NCBI GenBank assembly: GCA_027574665.1
Contig: CM050654.1
Span: 31,453,722 to 31,517,721, forward strand
DNA: 64,000 bases
DNA from: Rhynochetos jubatus
Lineage: Eukaryota > Chordata > Aves > Eurypygiformes > Rhynochetidae
Reading direction: 5' to 3'
In this document: one piece after another, positions 50,141 through 61,079 of the stretch
Numbering within the stretch: position 1 is the stretch's first letter
Layout: every line of letters begins with the position of its first letter
The notes under the pieces: generated by a model
Databases searched by the model: none
What the model was told of the DNA's origin: nothing
The model's input: the letters and a program-made list of their open reading frames with translations, nothing else
Translations under genes and position numbers: made by a program

Positions 50141-52639
50141 ACGAGAGTGTAAAAATCACAGGGACAAATCATACCCAGTTTTAACGTGAAGCTCACAAAA
50201 CGTATTAAATGGATTATGTGATCCAGTCGCCTGTAGCACCTGGGGACTGGATTTGGTAACCCAGGAAGTCCTGCCGGTCCTACGACTTCGTTCATTCCGG
50301 TGTCGTAGCGGGTTTCTGTTACAGACAGCTACCACCTCCATCTTATAATCTTATTAGATATTACAGTACCTAATAATCCCTCCAGTCCTAAGAAACCTTT
50401 CTATCCTTCTGAATTAAACTTCAAATAGAACATCCTAACTGTGGATTACAAAGCCCTGTGTGGGAGCTTTTTCCTTACTCAAGGAAGTGTGTGGTGGCTA
50501 TTATCATAAACAAGATGAATTTCTTTAGGGACCAAGAGTTCCTTGAAGATAACTTAGAGTGTTTATGGCACAACTGTACTAACAAATAATGATTTTTGTA
50601 TTTATCGTAATTGTTTAAATGGCCCCTAATGAAATTTCTGGCCTCATGAAGCGATCAGCTTGGAAGGCCTTTCCCTTCTATGAAAATATTTAAATACAAA
50701 CAAAGTCTGCCAGTGTGTTCAATTACAGTCATGTAGGGAACTAAAGGGATTATGTGTACTAGGAGTACATTCGTGTGGCTTTCCACATCAGCTGCTTCTA
50801 CCAGAGAGGGAATAAAGTAAGCGGAAAAGCCCCAAAGAGAGACGGTTGCTGTTGGAATGGCTTGGGACGCGATCATCGGAAAAGCTCACTCGTGTTATTT
50901 CCATAAGCCCACAGTGCTGATGGCCCTGTAAATAAAATTGCATTAACAACGTGTCGCTTTCCAAACTGATTGAGATGCAGCGTGAAGATTACTTTTCAGA
51001 AATCCGATGTTCTTTACGCCGGAGATCATGCTGGGCCCTGCTGCAACAAAAGCCGTTGGGATAACGCTGTATTTTGTTCCAACATCTGCATTTATTACCA
51101 GTGAGATGATGCTTTATGCAACATTACGAGGTGGCTTCAGACTTGTAAAGCCCTTGGGAATTAAACACTATTGTTCCATGAAAGAAACTCTTCTGCCCGG
51201 CACAGCCCTTCTGGGCTGAATCAGTGGAGAAGCCTTTCGAAAGAGGAGCAAGGAAATAAACTGGATATTCTGCTGATGATTTTTAACGACCTTGCTCACA
51301 CTTCTGCTGATGCTGTGTTAGCAAGAAGGCTTCATCCCAACGAATATAATCTCAGCTCCTGTGATTATGGACACAGGTTTCTCTAAAACCTCTAAAATCA
51401 GATGCAATTTTTTTAGAGTGCAGAATTGTTAGAAAGTCAGGGGTTCACAGCCAGTGCCGTGATTTCAGAAGCCTGATTTGGAATTCTAAGCACTTGTGAT
51501 GAAGCTGGGCTGCACTCAGCATAAATTCATGGATTCAACATACCTGGGGTTTTTTCATGGGAACTGGCATCACCATCCCTGAAACAGGAAGCACACTAAT
51601 GGATTATTAGTCTGGTTTCCAGCCCAAGCTTGAATAATACCTCCAGCTTCAAGCACCAAACTTTAAGAAAGAGGAAAAATAAGGTTCAGAGAAAGGAGCA
51701 ATAGAATTATAAAGACATTTAGTAAATGGAAGTTAAAAAAAAAGATGAAAGGCTTTGAGTTTAATTAGTCTAATTCAGAGAAGGGTTTTATTTTCCTCAG
51801 AAAAATAGGTTACTAAGTGGATCAGCGATCTGATATATTGCAGAGTTTAATTGGCTGCACAGAAAACAGGCTGAATGACTTTCTGAGGGTCCCTTCAGAC
51901 CTCTTCCTCTGTGCCTCCAGCCCCGACGAGCCCAACCACTGCCGGCTCCTCAAGCTGGACATTCCTTCTCGGGGAAACCCGATTTAAAAGTCGTGTTTAA
52001 ACCCAGCGGACAGAGCCTAAGGGTTTGTCTTTCCTACCTTGAGCCATCTAAACCCGAAGTCTGTGACGGCGGCTGGGCATGCCTGCTCCCCCTGCAGCAC
52101 GGAGGGGAAATAGCAACAAAGAGCTCCCGCACAGGGGGCAATTTCCAGATCATTACACTTTGGTGAGATAAATCCCATCCGCACTTGTCTCCGTGGGGTG
52201 CTGTCTTCAGCCGGCTGATGGCACATGGCTCCGTTATTTTGCTGTGCTTACGAAGACGCACCTCGCTGTCATCTCCGAGGGGTTTGGCACCACAGGGACT
52301 TCCTTGGCAGCAGCCCTTCCCATCCAGCTCTCTTCATCCGCTGATGCTGTACGTACCCTCTCCCGTGTCCCTTGCCATCTCTTCCCCTCTCCCCCTCCTT
52401 TCCGACACCGACATCCCTCCACGTTGGTTTCCCTTTGCACTGGATTTACTTCTGACGGATCTCGGCTTTATCTCTGGCTGCAGCTGTCACTGATGTATTC
52501 ACGCAGTGGTGCTCCCCTAACAACGTTTCACTGCTCTTGCATCTTAGGGGAGTCAATGGGACAAGAAAAAAAGCTGCTTTACGTGTAACCGGTTGTTAGC
52601 CATGCAAATTACCCAGTAACAGCTATGATTTAAGTTCGC

Positions 52640-52745
52640 CGTGAGAGCTGGGAGCGCTGGAGCTGTAACCCCACTTCTGGCTCTGCCACTACCTCCCTCA
52701 GCGACCTTGTGCAATTCATTTAACCTCTTGAGGCCAGGTTCACCT
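52640..52745 (+). repeat. MIR-like ancient SINE fragment
   Basis: CTTCTGGCTCTGCCACTACC, then GACCTTGTGCAATTCATTTA and ACCTCTTGAGG, follow the MIR core consensus (CGGCTCTGCCACTTACTAGC, GACCTTGGGCAAGTTACTTA, ACCTCT). About 100 bases are recognisable. Confidence 0.65.
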
Positions 52746-54872
52746 GAAAAGAAAGAACATGACCTTTTTTTCTCCTAGGAACGTGCAAGTCTTAACTAAT
52801 AGATGCATATATAATTTTTGAAGTCCTGTTTAGGTAAAAACAGAATGCGTATCTTTTTTCCTTCAAAACATTTACAAAAGGTCAAGAGAATTTTAGGGTT
52901 GAAAGATAAACAGTTCAGAAGAACTAGAAACGTTAAAATGACACACGTATGCACTTATCACAGACCTTTAGGCAGTCTCTAATTAAGTAATCACTACTTC
53001 TCAGCATTACAGTAGATATTATCACAAGCTGTTAAATTGTGTAGTGGCTTGTAATACTGTGCACTCTGTTTATACAGGATAAGGACTCTGGAAATTATTT
53101 AATGTATCATCTTCCGAACGCATGCTGCAGTGGTGCCTAGTCAGTCAGGACTGAGCTGTTCCCATGCTCAGCTCTACAAAAGCCTGACAGGGAACACGGT
53201 TTCTTCCTGACAGGCGGAGATACTAACTTGGAGATGCAAAGTTGCTTATTCAAACCCATGGTTCCTTGTGAGGCTTAAGCAAGACTTATTTGTGGTGCGC
53301 ATCTTTGGCAGTTCCCCCAGCAACCAGCTTTCACTGTGAAAAAGATGCTCAGAAAAGGGTCTTCTCCTGTAGTCTCCAGGACATCACTTTTTCCCTGCGG
53401 CTTTTACATTCAGAGCAAAACTACCTCACCAAGCACCTGCAGCTGACCTCTCTTGCAGATGCTCACCTGCATCTGCTCTCCCACATCCCCATGCCACCTG
53501 TGTCTCCTGAGCCCATCACCGCTTCCCTGCCTCATTTTGCCAGTATTCCCTTCACCTGTTACTCAGCTCCGTGGCCATGGTTAACCTTGTACCCCTCGCT
53601 GTAGCCTGGTTTGGCACAGAGAGCTCGATTCCTCAGCTTGGCTGAGTTTTTCTTGAAGCACGGAGGAAAAAGCCTGGAGGTTGAAAGGGCAAAATTAACC
53701 TTCAGCAATAGCAACTTACACCTGGTTGTAAGATCCAAGAGATCGTTTTACCTCACCTGGAACACTGGCATTCACAGACACTATCTCAGGGGCAGGGAGT
53801 GAGGTGATACCTCTCTGGTGTCTGGGGTTGTCATGGGTGTCCACTTAAAATTGTTTACGCTGCTTAGCCAAGGCAGACTTGAGTTTGGAGAGTATTAATG
53901 TGCTTCAGTGCCCTCCTCCTGATTACTTCACTCCAAGAGAAGCTCAGTACAGCACAGCGGTCTAGCGTGCAAGGCCTGTTACCTCTACCCCGACACTTCT
54001 GCAATGCTACGAGCATTTGGGTAGTGAAGCAGTAACAGATGGAAGGAGAAATGAGAAGGCATTAGCAAGGAAATAAGCTGTTTTCATTTGAGACTTGAGC
54101 AAACAGACTAAACCCGTATGATACGGTAGGAAAACAGCAAAGTTGAGCAATATCAAGAGGAAGCTATTCTTGTATCGGTAAAGAGTTTTAAAATAGGAAC
54201 CTCACTTTGGCATTAGGAATGAGATTTACAAAGTTTCATTTTGGTATTGTCATTTATGGTGGAAACATGCCCCGTTGATTTGTCTGGAAAGGAGTGAAAT
54301 TAGTCTGGCAGTGGGAGTCATCTCAGTGCACTTTATCCGGTGACAACTCCGTCACCGTTGCGCATCCTCCCCACCGGCAGCCCCGTCTGCCGCCCCGTCA
54401 GAAAGCGTGCAGCACGCGTGGTGTTACCTGTACGGCGCCGAGGCTGCCCCGAGGCCTGTACCTGGCCACGTCACCTAGTGGAAATCGGCCAGCTGCAGTT
54501 AAAAGCTGCTACATGGGAGAACCCGAAGAGCACGATTACCCTCATTTCTTTTGAAAACGAGGCTAATTAAGAATTAGGCAAACGTGTGTGAAGCAGAGAA
54601 CCAGCAAGCGCGAGGCCGCCGCCCTGCCCCCGTGCACCGGGGCCTTTCCCCAACACCAGCGGCGTAGGATGTTCCAAGGCAAACGGTCAAACGACCGCCC
54701 GCCACAAACCCAATCCCCGCAACCCAGCGGGGCCGAAGCCCTGAAGGTTACCTGGGCAGCTCTCGTCTGAAGGCCTGCGTGCGGCGGGGGCGCCCCCTCC
54801 TCCTCAGGGTGCTCGCACCGGAGGGGCCCCGCCGGCCGCGCTAAGAGCCGCCTGAGGGACGCGGAGCCCGCC

Positions 54873-54890
54873 GCGTCGCCATGGCGACGC
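54873..54890. promoter_or_regulatory. 18-bp perfect palindrome resembling an RFX X-box
   Basis: GCGTCGCCATGGCGACGC is identical to its reverse complement. Its core GTCGCCATGGCGAC differs from the symmetric RFX site GTTGCCATGGCAAC by one C/T change in each half. Binding is inference. Confidence 0.6.
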
Positions 54891-54939
54891 CTCAGCCCCT
54901 CCCGGCCCCGCGCCGCCCGCCGAGCAACGGTGCTTCCGC

Positions 54940-54949
54940 GTCACGTGAC
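54940..54949. promoter_or_regulatory. GTCACGTGAC E-box (CLEAR/USF type)
   Basis: Perfect 10-bp palindrome containing CACGTG with GT and AC flanks, the form preferred by TFEB/TFE3/MITF and USF proteins. It lies about 50 bp before the ZNF143-like site. Confidence 0.65.
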
Positions 54950-54997
54950 GGGCGCTCCCCCGCCGCCGGGGGGGGGTCGCGAGGCAGACGTGGACAG

Positions 54998-55015
54998 TAC
55001 CCACAATGCCTAGCG
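54998..55015 (+). promoter_or_regulatory. ZNF143/STAF-like site
   Basis: TACCCACAATGCCTAGCG fits the STAF consensus YWCCCRNMATSCMYYRCR with one mismatch, the A at 55012. Such sites usually sit near transcription starts of housekeeping genes, consistent with a start just here, 50-70 bp before the candidate splice donor at 55071. Confidence 0.65.
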
Positions 55016-55070
55016 GCGGGCGGTCGTGCCCGCGCCCCGGTGTCGCCGCCGTTGCGCTCCCGTGAGGCAG
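55016..55070 (+). other. SEC22A: Candidate non-coding first exon of SEC22A (5' end uncertain)
   Basis: The sequence ends CGTGAGGCAG followed by GTACCG, a plausible donor at 55071, and sits immediately downstream of the ZNF143-like site. The coding part of SEC22A starts in a later exon with an acceptor at 60874-60875, so at least one upstream leader exon must exist. An alternative, stronger donor is CTGG followed by GTGAGT at 55751, which could end an alternative or additional leader exon. Confidence 0.4.
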
Positions 55071-58000
55071 GTACCGCCAGGCCCTCCCCGCGCTGCCGCT
55101 GCCGGGCCTGCCCGGGGCCCGCCCGAGGCCTGCCCGCCGCCCGGGGCCTGCCCGCCGCCCGGGGCCTGCCCGCGTGAGGGAGGGTGCGGGGCGGGTGGGA
55201 CGGTGCTGCTGCAGGGCCCAGTGCCTGCCCGCCCGGCCTCCCGGGCCGGGCTGTGGGTTGCCGCCTGCCTTCCCCGGTCGGCTGCAGGCCGGGAGGGTGG
55301 CGGGCTGCTCGCGGGGTGGGCGCGGGGCTGGTCCCGCGAAGCGACTTGTCATCGGTTTCTGCGCCTTCCGGGCCGCCGCCCAGCCGGGGGCTGCCGGGCG
55401 CTAGAGGCTGGCAGCCCGGCCGCGGGAGCCACGGGGTTATCTGCGGTTGCCCCTCGGCCCGGGGTGGGAGGGGGATGCCGGCGCGTCCCCCGGCACCGGC
55501 TGCCTCCATCTTTGGCAGCCGAGGTTTGCCCGTGGCAGCGGGCGCGGGGGGCAGCGGGCGGGCCAGGCGCCGGAGGCAGCTCGGGCCTCTCGCTGCACGT
55601 AGCAGGGATCTGCCGTCCTCCCGCCTGGCTGCGGAGGCAGCGGTATTCTTCTGTGAAGTTTTGCAGTCTGTAGCAGTGTGAACCCGGGTTGCCTCTTCCT
55701 GCGCTGGCTGCCACTGGGAATAGCGCACACGATCGTGGCGAAGCCGCTGGGTGAGTAGGTGGTCAAGTTCCGAAACCGGGGGATGCAGCTCGTTCTGGTC
55801 CCGTAGTTTCAGAATCTTGATTCTGTTCCCGAGGTGTGTTTTTCCTCTGCCTGATGAGAAGGATTATATGGCGATTTAGGATTATTTCCTTGTCTGATCA
55901 CACCTGGTGACGTCAAAGTGGCTTTATTCATTGTGCGCTTCTGTAGCGCTGTGGTCTGTAACGCGGGTTTCTGAAGTAGGCCGTAGAGTGGAAAAGTTCA
56001 GACTCCTGCCTGCACAGTGCAGCTGCCGCAGCCCTCAGAATGGGGAGGATAGATTGTTCAACAGTCGCGCACTCGGCAGTGTATCTTCATTCTGCAGCTG
56101 TACCTGCATTCCGCAGCAAGCAGGAGTGCAGCTTGCACCCACTGCCCAGTTCACGTGTTACGGCAGGTTGTCATGAGGGGCAGACAGCGTGGCAAGGAAC
56201 GCACTGATGAAGTTGGTGCTGAAGGCTGGCAGGTGCAGGAGGGTACCTTTGCCATTGCACCACGTCTGCTTAGAATCGCTTTCAGTTTTTGTGGAGGTAG
56301 ACTACAAAAATTGAAGTATATGAGCAGACCGTATTCACAGGTCACTTTCAAACTCTTACTGGTAAAAAAAGTTATGAGAAGATGTCAAATAGGCCTAAAA
56401 CTGTCAGGTTACCAGTTGGAAGACCTTGGAAAACAAATTACAGGAGACTGGAACATATACCACTTTCTAGGCATTTTCTAGATGCTGCTTCAGGGTCAAG
56501 TACCATCATAACACAAAAATAAATGAGGTAATAATTGAATCTGTCTTAAAAAAATATAGTAAAACAGGCTCTGGTTTCCATTAGCCGAGTTTTCCTGCGC
56601 ATGGGAGGAAATGAAACTGAGGCCACGTGATCATTCCAACTTGTGCGAGCGGTGGAGGTTGATGTATACGTGGGATAGCTTTAGGGAGGGCGGAGTAACA
56701 GAGGAGTGACCATTTCAGTTGGCTCTCACCTATCTGGGGCCAGCTTTCTCCACGTTCCTCTTTTCCGTGAGTTCTCCCAGCCCTCATTTGCGTGGAAGGC
56801 TGTGTAGTGTCAGTGTAAGGGGAAACCAGCGATGGGCCAGAAGTCGGTTCACACGGGGAAACGCAAGGATAGCACAGGCATGGAGTGATGCTTCCGTGGT
56901 GTACTCTCCCTGTTGGGTGTCACTTGGGGGTCAAAATCTCCCTAAGCAAAGGGTAGTGCTTTAGTTTTAATAACCCTCTAGTTTTTCTGTGAACTTTTCT
57001 GGTTGCCTCATGAATTCACATAGCGTTTTAGCACTGAAAACGTCCCGTGACAGGCAGTTCCACTGGCTAACTGCATGTTTTGTGAAGCACTGCCCGTGGT
57101 ACCCAACAGCTGCTGCTTGGATTTGATACTCCTGGGTTCTGTCACAGAATGAGACAGCGAGCCCCCTCCCTGTTAATTTCTGGCTACCTGTAACGGATTT
57201 GTAGACCATTTGTAGTGGAAGTGCAGTCTTGTCATCTTCAGGTGTTTGATAGATATAAAGTTTTTGTGGGAAAACCTATGAAACTTGTAATGGTATGGTG
57301 AATTACTTTGTGCAGTTTTGAACAGATGTTGTAAAAAGACATTTAAAGATAGTTCTAAAACCACTGCCATATCTTTAATGTCCTTTCTTCAGTCTCTACC
57401 TATATAAGTCTATAGCAGATCTACCACTTGGCTGCTTCTGTAGAGCCTTGTTCTGTGAGCTGGGTAAAGTAGCTCTTTCATTCTGAAGATTTAGGAAACT
57501 GTTTTTTCTATATTAATACATTTTCAAGTAAGGCTGAATGATCTGTTACAGCATGTGTATTACACACCTCTTCACATATGTGTGATCTTGCAACCAAAGT
57601 GATTTTCTTTTATTAGTTTTATTTTTTAGATAGTTTTCTGATTCCACTGTTAGGAAGCTGCTGAGGAAAACGTACACATTTTCACTGGGTGGGTTTTTAA
57701 GATGATGGTAACAAAACCTGTCTCGCTGGTGATCTTGAGGCTGTTCTAAACAGAGGTTGTACCTTGCATGATTTCGTAGAACATTAAGAGAGTTGGCAGG
57801 TTTGAATGGAGGCTTGTCTTTTGTTAGAGAGCCTAGTTTCTCTAAGTAGGAGTCTTAAAGAAAGTAACTGGTTTTGTCTAGATTTGTGCAAATATTATTT
57901 ACATCTAGAATAGACCTAAAAATTGAAAGAATACCTCTAAAGGGGTCTTTGTCCTTTGCTTTGTCTGTTGTCCCTACACACATGCTGCTGTTAGTGAGCT

Positions 58001-60875
58001 TTGTCCTTAGTTGTAGGAGAAAAGCAACTATTGTTAGATTGAATATTGAAAAACCTCCGGCTTTGGAAATACAGCTAGGATTGTGTTGTATTGCGTTCCT
58101 GAAGCGTTCAGGTTTCTGATCAGAGGAGATCATAGATTAACTAAGCATAGTGCATGAGGTGAAGGATGGGATTCAGAGTCTAACGTTGCGTTATGCTGAG
58201 TTTCTCATATACTGTGCAGGTGGGTAACACATTTTCCCATTTTAAATGGCTGAAGTGATGGGACTTCCTCAACTTCACTTAATGAACATAGAAACATTTT
58301 AGCATTTCTGTTATTCTAGTTTTCTTTTTACTTGCCTGCTCCTCGAGTCATCTCCCTGAGCTTTGTTCAGGCCTTTCCAATAAGCATGCCCTCACAAAAA
58401 GCGCTGAAGGATAGCTAGCCAGGAAATACGTTGATTAACTTTTTCTGCTTGTTCTTGTCTCGTCATACAGCTCAACATGAACTTTAACTGTCAAGATCAT
58501 TTGAAAAGTGAACAGAACAATATTTTTCTTGCTGAGAGCCGGCTACAGGATTCTGAGTTTCTCCTGCAGTGCTGTGTTCTTCACTACCCCTTCCTAAACC
58601 AGGACATGGAGCTGTCTTCCTTTCTTCACGTTAGGTGCTGATGAACTTATTCGCTTCGTGAGAGGAGATGCAGATCCATGAAACTACATTTTGTGCAAGT
58701 AAGTTAATGAGGGGAAGTTTAAACTTTGCTCCGACATCACTGTTCTTAACGTTTATATTGATATCGCTCCCGCAAGTCCCTTTCAAGATCGAGTTCCAAG
58801 TGGTGGAGGTGGTTATTGCCAGAGAACCGTTACAGTTTAAAGCTCCTCTGTGATTCTGCCATGGGCTTGAGCTGCTGCTGTGGCTGCGTGCTTAGCAGCG
58901 TAGTTAGGAAATGGGGTGCCGTGTGCGTTCTGTGCGAATTGACTTGCTGGGAGCATGTGCAGGATCTCAGATAGCGAAAGGTGAAAGTTTTGAGAACTGC
59001 AGGTTTAATTTCCAGGACGCTTCGCTCCAGCACGCTAATCTAGAGCAAGTCCCAAGGCTGTTTTGTTTTCTGGTTTTGGGGCCAGCTGATCAAAGCACTT
59101 TGTACAACAGGGAATTCTGTAGTGAAGTGCTGAAATAACAAGCCTGCCGGATAAAAGCCCAGAGGTGTGCAGTAGACTGCAGGCAACAGTGGCTTCTGCT
59201 GCTGCTACTATTTCGGTGACAGTCTGATACGCTGTACAAGTGAAATTAGAAGAGGATTAATTTGGGATTTATGTAGCTAGTGTGATGCATCTCTGAGCAG
59301 GTTGAAGTTTGAGTGCCGGTGAAGCTGAATTTCTTAAACTGAAAATTACAGCACATTTTCAGTGTTTTCATCATGATTTGCCTCTTTCTGAGGAGTGAAT
59401 ACACTTGGAAAATCTGAATAATGGTTATTATTTAATAGGTATGCTGATGTCTGTATAACCTTTGGGTGGTGGGAAATAGGGGAGGTGAGCATTCAGGGAG
59501 AAATAGCTGTTTCTTCTCTTTTATGAAGAGGCAGTGCTAATTTTGGAAAAATTGGACTCCTAACTTTTCAGAACACAGTCCTGCAGTTGGTGAGTCTTGT
59601 AAAGCCCCTTTAATGTCGCAGTTTGAAAGGTGCTGTAAACATGTCAGTACCGCACGCAAAAGCATATTTCAGCTGTATTCGGAAATCTGTTTTCTTTTGC
59701 AGTGTGTGACTGTGTGGAACTCGAGTGGCATCGTCTGAGGGAGGCAAACGTCTATTTTGTTCGTAATCTCTTCAGTGATAGGTGTGGTATATGGTGGGAG
59801 TCTGCAGAGCGGTGTTAAGAGTTGAGGAAGTGTTTGCTTTTGGCTTCATGTAAATTCTAGCAGTTCGCCCACTTCTGAGAGGGCAGACTTGGGCGCTGAT
59901 GCTTCGCAGATCAGCCATCCTTCTTTTAAAGCTTGTCTTGCTGAACTTGTGGATGTTTTCATGTAACGTAAGGTTTGAAGAACTTGAAGGTTTTGAAAAC
60001 GTGTCTTCAGGCTTGAAAGACTGTCTGCAGGCTGCGTGCTCATTCTGTTAAATGCTCTCTATACGTTTTCTCCTTTTGATGAAGCAATGTTTAAATACAC
60101 AACTCTTCTTTTTTAAGTGACTTCATTCCACAAAGCTTGAGATACTATACTTGGAAAATTAAACACCATACAAGCACCGTTTCAACCTGCTCAGTATTTG
60201 CATAATACTGATAGACACATTTTGCAGATTTAGAGAAACTGGAGACCCAGAGAAGAAAAAAGACATTTTGTGTTTAAGAAATTCTGTTACGAGTTGGGAG
60301 AGCTGGATTACATTCTTTGCTGTGTCGACTCCTTGATTTCCTCTTTGATAGTGTGTAAGATGTCCAAGTCCTTGTTTGTCAGGGCACTTAGGCATGTACT
60401 CAGTACGTAGTTTCATGAAAACACATTAATATTATTGCTTGACCTGGATTGCTTTTCCATCTGGCATATCTTCACAGTACATGTTTTCCTCTCCAGCTGT
60501 TGTTCTTGTTTGTTTAGACGGTAATTGTCTCACCAAACAAGGAGACTCACAGCTTGGAGGGTGCAAGTGCCACAGTAGTGCTAAAGGCTAAGTAGTAGTG
60601 TTTCAATCTCCACAGGTGTCTCTAGGTGAGGATTTATGGCAGTTCAGATAAAAATACTTTAAATTGTGACATTAGATGTGCTGCTGCTTTGTGGTTCACG
60701 TAGACTAATAGGTCCTATTCAGGTAGGACTCTGATCTGAGTTGTACTTGAGCCCCCTGTGCCCCATTTTTAGCCTGAGCCCAGTGTACAGCTTGGGAAGT
60801 TCGATTAATCACCGGTAACTGTTGTTTTTGCTTTTACCTTAACTGTGATTCCTCCTGGTTTGTGTTCTGTTGTAG
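55071..60875 (+). other. SEC22A: SEC22A leader intron, up to 5.8 kb
   Basis: This spans from the CpG-island donor candidate to the acceptor TGTTGTAG ending at 60875. After the island tails off near 55700 the sequence is AT-leaning and I see no gene or clear repeat. The 5' border depends on which donor (55071 or 55751) is used. Confidence 0.6.
55127..55173. repeat. 18-bp GC-rich tandem repeat, about 2.6 copies
   Basis: GGCCTGCCCGCCGCCCGG is repeated at 55127 and 55145 without mismatch and partially at 55163, just downstream of the candidate SEC22A donor. Tandem copy number may vary between individuals. Confidence 0.85.
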
Positions 60876-60897
60876 GTTGTCATTAACTCTCTTGGCA

Positions 60898-61079
60898 ATG
60901 TCTATGATTTTATCTGCCTCTGTGGTCCGTGTGAGGGATGGACTCCCACTGTCTGCGTCTACTGATTATGACCAGAGCACGGGAATGCAAGAATGTAGAA
61001 AATACTTTAAAATGCTCTCAAAGAAACTTTCCCAGCTTCCTGATAGATGCACTCTGAAAACTGGGCAGTATAATATAAA
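60898..61079 (+). CDS. SEC22A: SEC22A first coding exon (longin domain, N-terminal half)
   Basis: Sixty codons plus two bases begin [20 protein letters not shown] and include [18 protein letters not shown] and [14 protein letters not shown]. This is nearly identical to human SEC22A as I remember it. SEC22A is a longin-domain, multi-membrane-span relative of the SNARE Sec22b that acts in ER-Golgi transport. It lacks a SNARE coiled coil in mammals. The start was chosen at MSM by homology; G at -3 is favourable, and a second Met lies two codons later. The exon itself begins at 60876 with 22 leader bases. The frame stays open upstream into the intron, which is not informative. The donor is GTAAGA at 61080, splitting an Asn codon after two bases. 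Confidence 0.96.

Larger units (their letters stand above)
41926..54599. other. Intergenic region between PDIA5 and SEC22A
   Basis: About 12.7 kb without a recognisable gene. It contains a reversed MIR/L2-like fragment (48380-48640), an old CR1 fragment (49165-50140) and a forward MIR-like fragment (52640-52745). Open frames such as + 42786-43370 and + 53290-53604 have no family resemblance, splice context or conserved motif that I can see. AT-rich blocks near 46735-46870 and 47400-47580 hold several TAAT-type words and could be regulatory. Confidence 0.75.
54600..55650. promoter_or_regulatory. SEC22A: CpG-island promoter of SEC22A
   Basis: An approximately 1-kb block of very high G+C and dense CpG lies about 5.8 kb upstream of the SEC22A start codon, flanked by ordinary DNA. 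No TATA box is evident. It carries an RFX-like palindrome (54873-54890), a GTCACGTGAC E-box (54940-54949), a ZNF143-like site (54998-55015) and an 18-bp tandem repeat (55127-55173). Such islands usually mark broadly expressed genes, as expected for a membrane-traffic protein. Long open frames on both strands here are a side effect of GC richness. Assignment to SEC22A rather than an unseen divergent transcript is inference from position and strand. Confidence 0.85.

Noticed and set aside
53290-53604. + strand open frame of 104 codons in the intergenic region
   Set aside because: Cys, His, Leu and Pro rich without a conserved motif or flanking splice sites in frame.
54892-55728. Long minus-strand open frame (278 codons) through the CpG island, with several overlapping ones on both strands
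   Set aside because: GC-rich DNA lacks stop codons by composition. The product is low-complexity Pro/Ala/Gly/Arg with no domain, and all six frames are similarly open.
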